A DNA stretch of 64,000 nucleotides from positions 186,001 through 250,000 of the forward strand of contig JBFXDS010000005.1 of the NCBI GenBank assembly GCA_050180895.1, given 5' to 3'. The notes beneath the pieces were generated by a model. That model ran no database searches and was not told the origin of the DNA. It saw only the letters and a list, made by a program, of their open reading frames with translations. Positions 59,141 to 64,000 of this stretch are shown here, piece by piece. The stretch comes from JBGPEQ01 sp050180895 (lineage in GTDB: Bacteria; Pseudomonadota; Alphaproteobacteria; Dongiales; Dongiaceae). A program made the translations under genes and the position numbers. Every line of letters starts with the position of its first letter. The first letter of the stretch is position 1.

Positions 59141-59722
59141 TCAACGTTTGGCCGGTTTTGCCGGGGGCATGGCGGCGATGGCGCCATGGGACTGGCCCCA
59201 AAGGTCCTGGTAGTGGGTGTAGACCAGGATCTGGCCGACGGCGGCGGCGGAGTCGGCGAGCGGCAGGAACAACGACTCGTCCTGGACGAAGCGCCCGCCC
59301 GGCGTCGTGAACTTGTCGAGGTCGTAGACGAACGATCCGGTCGCGACCACCCGACGGTAGTTCGCGAGCACGTCCTCGGCAGTCTGCCCGAAGAAGCTCT
59401 CGGCCACGCGCCGCCCGGTCGGGTCATGGCCGCGCGCCGACACTTCGCGGGTGCCGACGAGGCGGTAGACGAAGTCGAGCGGATCCCGTTTCACCTCGAT
59501 CAGCTGGAGACCCGGCAGATGGCGCGTGATGTCGGCCGGGTCGATCTCGGAGCGTTGCGGCATCGACCGCTCGCCGCGCTTGCGGTTCCAGTAGCCGTAG
59601 AGCTCCGCGACGGCCGGGTTGCAGATGTCGAGGAAGCCCACCGTAGTCCATCTGCGATCCCCGCCCGGACCCTCCCAGGGCGTCAGATGCTGCAACATCG
59701 CGGGTCTGGCCACGAGCTTCAT
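59141..59722 (-). CDS. PAS-domain (PAS_5-type) protein
   Basis: 193 residues from ATG 59722 (GGAG upstream); a GTG two codons earlier is an alternative. PAS_5 pattern: LYGYWNRKRGERSMPQRSEI, LPGLQLIEVKRDPLDFVYRL, VGTREVSARGHDPTGRRV and LFLPLADSAAAVGQILVYTH. No output domain, so a single-domain sensor or adaptor. Ligand unknown. Confidence 0.9.
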   Translation of the reverse strand: MKLVARPAMLQHLTPWEGPGGDRRWTTVGFLDICNPAVAELYGYWNRKRGERSMPQRSEIDPADITRHLPGLQLIEVKRDPLDFVYRLVGTREVSARGHDPTGRRVAESFFGQTAEDVLANYRRVVATGSFVYDLDKFTTPGGRFVQDESLFLPLADSAAAVGQILVYTHYQDLWGQSHGAIAAMPPAKPAKR

Positions 59723-59884
59723 GGACACTCCGCCAACTTGACATATGTTCGAAACAAAGAGAAGGGCACATGCCCGTTCGGGACATCAGCCGGTATCATG
59801 GCTGTCGCCCGAAGGCGGCGGTCGGATATACACGCACCTGTTTGTCGGCTATCGTCGAGCGACAGGTGAATGCGGGAGCGCGTC

Positions 59885-60754
59885 ATGCTCAACGCCAAGG
59901 CCGGACCTCGAATTCGTCTTCCGATGCCCGAGGGGGCGCCCTACAAGACGATCACCGTCGACAAGCTGACGCCGGTCATCGGCGCCGAGATCGGCGGCAT
60001 CGATCTCGGCGCGCCGTTGTCCGGCCGTCAGCTGAACGAGATCCACCGTGCGCTCGTCGAGAACCTCGTCATCTTTTTCCGGGAACAGACGTTTTCGCCG
60101 CCGCAGCATTTGGCCTTCGGCCGCCGGTTCGGCGATCTTCACGTGCATCCGGCGGCACCGCATGAGGCGGGCATTCCCGAGCTCATGAAGATCCATGCCG
60201 ACAAGGATTCCCCGCGGGCCAACGGCGAGGGTTGGCACACGGATGTATCGTGCGACCCGGAGCCGCCCATGGGCACGATCCTCCACATCAGGCAGTGTCC
60301 GCCGAAAGGGGGCGATACCCTGTTCGCCAGCATGTACGCCGCCTACGAGGCGCTTTCCCACCGCATGAAGGCGTATCTGGAGGGGTTGACCGCCATCCAT
60401 GACGGCGAGCACGTCTATCGCGGGTTGTTTGACGGCCAACCGGAAAAGCAGGCCTATCCCCGCGCCCAGCATCCGGTGGTCCGCACGCATCCGGTCACCG
60501 GGAGGAAGGCGCTCTACGTCAACCGGGGATTCACCACGCGCATCACCGGCATTCCCGTCGACGAGAGCGACGGGATCCTGCGCTATCTCTACGAGCACAT
60601 GGAGAACCCGCTGTTCCAGTGCCGCTTCCGCTGGCAGCCCAATTCGGTCGCCTTCTGGGACAACCGCTGCACCCAGCATCGCGCGCTCTGGGACTATTGG
60701 CCTCATATCCGCTCGGGATATCGTGTTACGATCAAGGGCGAGAAGCCGGTCTGA
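59885..60754 (+). CDS. TauD/TfdA-family 2-oxoglutarate/Fe(II) dioxygenase
   Basis: 289 residues from ATG 59885 (GGAG upstream). Facial triad: His-x-Asp in GEGWHTDVSCD near residue 115 and distal His in DNRCTQHRALWDYW; the 2OG-binding Arg follows in HIRSGYRVTI. TauD-type enzymes hydroxylate taurine, aryloxyalkanoates and similar acids. No sulfonate transporter is adjacent, so the substrate is not assignable. Confidence 0.93.
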   Translation: MLNAKAGPRIRLPMPEGAPYKTITVDKLTPVIGAEIGGIDLGAPLSGRQLNEIHRALVENLVIFFREQTFSPPQHLAFGRRFGDLHVHPAAPHEAGIPELMKIHADKDSPRANGEGWHTDVSCDPEPPMGTILHIRQCPPKGGDTLFASMYAAYEALSHRMKAYLEGLTAIHDGEHVYRGLFDGQPEKQAYPRAQHPVVRTHPVTGRKALYVNRGFTTRITGIPVDESDGILRYLYEHMENPLFQCRFRWQPNSVAFWDNRCTQHRALWDYWPHIRSGYRVTIKGEKPV

Positions 60755-60833
60755 CTGTTCGCCGCGTCCGCCATCGGCAAATGGATCGCAGGGTCAACCG
60801 GCGCCGTGGTGATGCGCGCGGCCTGATCGGCGC

Positions 60834-62057
60834 CTATGCGAGCAGCGACCGCAGCGGCACCGCCGGATCGGCCAGCACGCGCGCATCGACGGCGTCGCCA
60901 GAGGCCATCAGCCGGCGGACCACCGCGACATCCTTCGGCGCGTTGACGGCGCTCAGGCCCGTGATCCGGCCGTCCTCCAGATAGAACACGCAGAACGAAC
61001 CGCCCGTCGGATCGCCCCGCGTCACCGCATGCGCGAACGACAGTGACGCGCCCAGCAGTTGCAGGTTGACGCCGAGCTGGTCCGACCAGCCCCAGGGAAT
61101 CTCCGCATAGGGCACCGCCGCGCCGCGCATGTTGCGGGCCGCGGCGATCGCCTGGTTCTGCGCGTTCTGCCAGGTCTCCAGCCGCAGGCGGCGGCCGAGC
61201 AGTGGATTCCAATGGTTGGTCACGTCGCCCGCGGCCCAGATGCGGGGATCCTCGGTGCGGCAGTGCGCGTCCACCCACAACCCGTTCTCGGCCGCGAGTC
61301 CGGCCGCCGCGGCGATCTCGACATTGGGAACGATGCCGACGCCGGCGACGATGAGGTCGCCCGCGCAGCTCCGGCCGTCGTCGCAGACGACGCGCCAGGC
61401 GCCGCCGGCGCTTTCGATCCGCGCCGGCCGGGCGTTCGTCAAGATCGTCGTGCCCTGCGCCTTGTGCAGGCCGGCGATGAAGGCGCTGATCTCCGGCCCG
61501 ACGACGCGCGCCATCAACCGCTCGGCCGCCTCGATCACCGTGACGCCGCAGCCGCGCGCTGCCGCCGCCGCTGCCGCTTCGAGTCCGATCAGGCCGCCGC
61601 CGATCACCAGCACGCGCGCGCCCGACGTCAGCCGCGCGCGAATGGCGAGCGAGTCGGCGATGTCGCGCAGATAGAAGACGGGCGCGTCGCGCTCTCCCGG
61701 CAACCCCAGTCGGCGCGGCCGCGCGCCGGTGGTCAGGAGCAGATGGTCATAGCCGATGCGCCGGCCGTCCTGCAGCACGACGTTGCGCGCGGCGCGGTCG
61801 ACCGCGGCGGCGGTGCTGTCCGGCAAGAACTCGATTCCCAGCCCGGTCAGCTGCTCCGGCGTCGTCAGCCATGCCGATTGCGGCTCCGTGTCGCCCGTCA
61901 GGACCTGCTTGGAGAGCGGCGGGCGCTCATGGGGCGGGTGGGGCTCGCTGCCGATGAGAAGCAGCCGGCCGTCATGGCCTTGGCTGCGCAACGTGCGCGC
62001 GCCCCAGTAGCCGGCTTGGCCGGCGCCGATGACGACGATGGTCTGCGGCGCCGTCAT
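60834..62057 (-). CDS. FAD-dependent ferredoxin reductase
   Basis: 407 residues. Two dinucleotide folds: FAD motif VVIGAGQAGYWGARTLRSQG at the N-terminus and NAD motif RVLVIGGGLIGLEAAAAAAA near 150-170, then IWAAGDVTNHWNP. It matches the BphA4/AndAa-type reductases of Rieske oxygenases. It lies 15 bp after the Rieske ferredoxin gene on the same strand, forming a two-component electron chain. Confidence 0.93.
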   Translation of the reverse strand: MTAPQTIVVIGAGQAGYWGARTLRSQGHDGRLLLIGSEPHPPHERPPLSKQVLTGDTEPQSAWLTTPEQLTGLGIEFLPDSTAAAVDRAARNVVLQDGRRIGYDHLLLTTGARPRRLGLPGERDAPVFYLRDIADSLAIRARLTSGARVLVIGGGLIGLEAAAAAAARGCGVTVIEAAERLMARVVGPEISAFIAGLHKAQGTTILTNARPARIESAGGAWRVVCDDGRSCAGDLIVAGVGIVPNVEIAAAAGLAAENGLWVDAHCRTEDPRIWAAGDVTNHWNPLLGRRLRLETWQNAQNQAIAAARNMRGAAVPYAEIPWGWSDQLGVNLQLLGASLSFAHAVTRGDPTGGSFCVFYLEDGRITGLSAVNAPKDVAVVRRLMASGDAVDARVLADPAVPLRSLLA

Positions 62058-62072
62058 GCCGCCGGCTGCGGC

Positions 62073-62393
62073 TCACACGCCGACGAAGACGTCGTCGCCC
62101 TCGACCTTCACGCGATAGGTGGGAACGTCGACGACCGCCGGCTCCGAGAGCGCCTTGCCGGAGGTGATGCTGAAGCGCGCCTGGTGGATCGGGCACTCGA
62201 CGACGTCGCCCTCGACGAACCCGTCGGTCAGGATCGCGTATTCATGCGTGCACAGGTTGCCGATGGCATGGACGGCGTCGCCCACCAGGTACACGCCGAT
62301 CAGTTTGCCGTCGACCTCGACCGCCAGTGGCTCGTTGGGCACCAGCGTCGCGCGGCTCGCGACCCGATGCCATCTGACGCTCTGCTCGCCCAT
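62073..62393 (-). CDS. Rieske-type [2Fe-2S] ferredoxin
   Basis: 106 residues. Rieske motifs CTHEYAIL and CPIHQARF supply the Cys-His pairs. It carries electrons from the adjacent reductase to an oxygenase. No Rieske oxygenase alpha subunit is present in the window, so the acceptor is elsewhere or upstream of the window end. Confidence 0.94.
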   Translation of the reverse strand: MGEQSVRWHRVASRATLVPNEPLAVEVDGKLIGVYLVGDAVHAIGNLCTHEYAILTDGFVEGDVVECPIHQARFSITSGKALSEPAVVDVPTYRVKVEGDDVFVGV

Positions 62394-62494
62394 GATCCGG
62401 CTGGCCCTCCCTTGCTTTCGGCTTCTGCCCTACAGAAGCGGCCGCGCACCGCCCCGTCAAGGCGCCGGGAACGGTCTGCGCAAGGCCGGCCCTC

Positions 62495-64000
62495 TCAGTC
62501 GCGCTTGACGATTTCCGTCGACACCTCGGGCAGGGCCAGGACTTCGACGCCGGCGTCCGGCGCCGTGATCTTCTCGAACAGGGCGGCGACCGGCGAGCCC
62601 GCCAGAGCGGGGCCGTACTTGGTCTTCACCGCCACCACGTCGTCCGCCTTGCCGGCCAGCAGCAGCGCCGCGGCGGCGCGCAGGATCAGCCGCGCCCGGG
62701 CGGGCGAGCCCGCCTCCGTCTGCCCCTCGGCCGCCTGCAGATACTCGTCGGCGGCGAGGCTCCAGGCGCCGTCGCGCCAGTGGCGGTCGGCGCGGGCCCG
62801 GGCATCGGCAGCCTGGGTGGTGTCGGTCGCAGCGAGTGCTCCGGCGGAATCGCCGGCGGCGAGCCGGTAGGCGGCCAGCTCGGCGCCGATGTCGGCCCGC
62901 GCCGCCGCCGGCGCGCTGCGCAAGGCGTCCTCGTAGAAGCGCACCGCCGGCGCGGCAAGATCCAGTCCGGCAAGCCGCCGGGCCAGGCCGAGCGTGATCG
63001 GCGTGGAGTCCGCTTCGCCGGGACGCAGCTCTGCATGCGCATCGTAGAGCGCCACGGCCTCGATCGGATCGAGCCGGTCCGCCGCTTCGCCGGCCAGCAG
63101 GTCGCGGAACAGCGTGCGTGCGTCCTGCGCCAGGCGGTCCGCGCGCGGATCGGTCGGAAAGCGTTGCTGCGCCAGGGCGGCGGCGGCGAACGCCTCGTCA
63201 TAGCGCTTCTGCTCGCTCAGCAGCGCGACCATCTGCTCGAGAATGTCGAGCTGCAGTGCATCGCCCTCCCAGCTGTAATAGAGCTGTTCGACGGCGGCCA
63301 GCGCGGCCTTGCCGTCGAGCGTGCCGGCGGCGCGGTCCAGCTCGATCAGGGCCAGGCGGGCGATGACCTGCGGCTTGAGCGCCGGCGACCGCAACGCAGC
63401 CAGCAGATGGCGTCTGGCTGCGTCGTTCCTGTGCTCGCGGCTGAGCAGGACGCCCCTCAGCGCATCCAGCATGGCAAGTTCGTCCGGATCGGGACCGCTA
63501 TCCGCGACGATCGTCTCGTAGGCGCGCGCGCCCTCGATCGCGTCGGCATCGATCGCCGCCTGCATCGCCAGCAGGCCGAAGAAGGACCGGAAATCGGCGG
63601 GATAGGCGCGCAGCGCGGGCCTGCCGATCTCGAAGGCGCGGGCGGCCGCGTCGGCCTGCCCGGACAGGGCGGCGGCCGCGCCGCGCCACAGCCGCGCCTC
63701 CGGCCGGTCGCGCACGCCGGTCCGCTCGAACACGCCGGCGAGCCGCTTCGGCCGTCCGGCCAGGATCTGGGCCGCGTCGCGCAGCGCCAGCACCTCGATG
63801 CGGGCGGCGAACGCCGGATGCCGCGCCTTCAGCGTATCGAGCACCGACAGGGCCTCGTCGGCATAGCGCCAAGAGAACTGGAACTGCGCCAGCGCCAGCA
63901 ATGCCGCCGGATCCTGTGGTGCGGCGAGGATGTGCTCCGTCAGCTTGGCGCGCGCCGCCAGATAGGAGTCGCCGCCCCGCCACTGCGCCGGATCGAACAG
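62495..64000 (-). CDS. TPR-type helical repeat protein (5' end cut by window)
   Basis: The frame is open from the right edge to the stop at 62495, over 500 residues, so the start lies beyond 64000. Degenerate TPR helices run throughout (LALAQFQFSWRYADEALSVL, LLSEQKRYDEAFAAAALAQQ, AAYRLAAGDSAGALAATD). No signal or membrane segment in the visible part. Alanine-rich, acidic. I cannot name the family; TPR proteins scaffold protein complexes. Confidence 0.8.
   Translation of the reverse strand: MFDPAQWRGGDSYLAARAKLTEHILAAPQDPAALLALAQFQFSWRYADEALSVLDTLKARHPAFAARIEVLALRDAAQILAGRPKRLAGVFERTGVRDRPEARLWRGAAAALSGQADAAARAFEIGRPALRAYPADFRSFFGLLAMQAAIDADAIEGARAYETIVADSGPDPDELAMLDALRGVLLSREHRNDAARRHLLAALRSPALKPQVIARLALIELDRAAGTLDGKAALAAVEQLYYSWEGDALQLDILEQMVALLSEQKRYDEAFAAAALAQQRFPTDPRADRLAQDARTLFRDLLAGEAADRLDPIEAVALYDAHAELRPGEADSTPITLGLARRLAGLDLAAPAVRFYEDALRSAPAAARADIGAELAAYRLAAGDSAGALAATDTTQAADARARADRHWRDGAWSLAADEYLQAAEGQTEAGSPARARLILRAAAALLLAGKADDVVAVKTKYGPALAGSPVAALFEKITAPDAGVEVLALPEVSTEIVKRD

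Overview
The window is about 64 kb of high-GC DNA with tightly packed genes, frequent ATGA/GTGA stop-start overlaps and many GTG starts. An Alphaproteobacterium is the best fit. It carries the alphaproteobacterial general stress response module (PhyR response regulator, NepR anti-sigma, EcfG sigma), DUF1127 proteins, a form I aerobic CO dehydrogenase (cox) cluster and a GlpD/ABC polyol cluster. The sequence alone does not fix the genus. I saw no rRNA, tRNA, CRISPR array, transposase or prophage. Both edges cut a gene: a DeoR regulator at base 1 and a TPR protein at base 64000.

Layout. 0-9 kb: a polyol uptake and oxidation cluster (DeoR regulator with two matching operator-like palindromes, ABC transporter, small membrane protein, Tat-exported binding protein, GlpD-like dehydrogenase, GlpK-like kinase with changed substrate-site residues). 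9-22.7 kb: two B12-type radical SAM proteins, a HAD phosphatase-HerA-like ATPase fusion, an SMP-30 lactonase, a Gfo/Idh/MocA oxidoreductase, MsrQ, a lipoprotein, and a translationally coupled ADP-forming CoA ligase/class III aminotransferase pair. 22.7-34.1 kb: a general stress response island built round phyR-histidine kinase and nepR-ecfG. Nine positions in it carry a GGAAC-N16/17-(c)GTT EcfG-type promoter, each just upstream of a small envelope or stress protein (CBS, DUF1328/SleB hydrolase, DUF1269, AI-2E, a 25-residue peptide, PRC-barrel/CsbD, DUF883/holin-like, SodB). One of these elements is palindromic and can serve both phyR and nepR-ecfG.

34-45.3 kb: a frameshifted DUF1479 gene, an SDR, two small genes, then the cox cluster on the minus strand (coxC-coxM-coxS-coxL-coxD-coxE-coxF, no coxG seen) with the form I active-site motif AYRCSFR. 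Three CACGA direct repeats at an exact 20-bp period lie upstream of coxM and could be a LytTR (CoxC) site. 45.9-49.3 kb: a homogentisate degradation cluster (maiA, a MarR regulator, hmgA, fahA) with a palindromic operator between the divergent units. 49.4-52.7 kb: DsbE, OsmC, an FAD oxidoreductase and two small proteins.

53-56.6 kb: a compact ECF sigma/anti-sigma/subtilisin-like protease/secreted Gly-Asn-rich protein unit closed by a strong terminator. This is the best candidate here for an undescribed envelope system. 56.6-64 kb: an EamA transporter, two DUF1127 genes sharing a conserved 65-nt leader around an XRE regulator, a PAS protein, a TauD dioxygenase, a ferredoxin reductase-Rieske ferredoxin pair and the truncated TPR protein.
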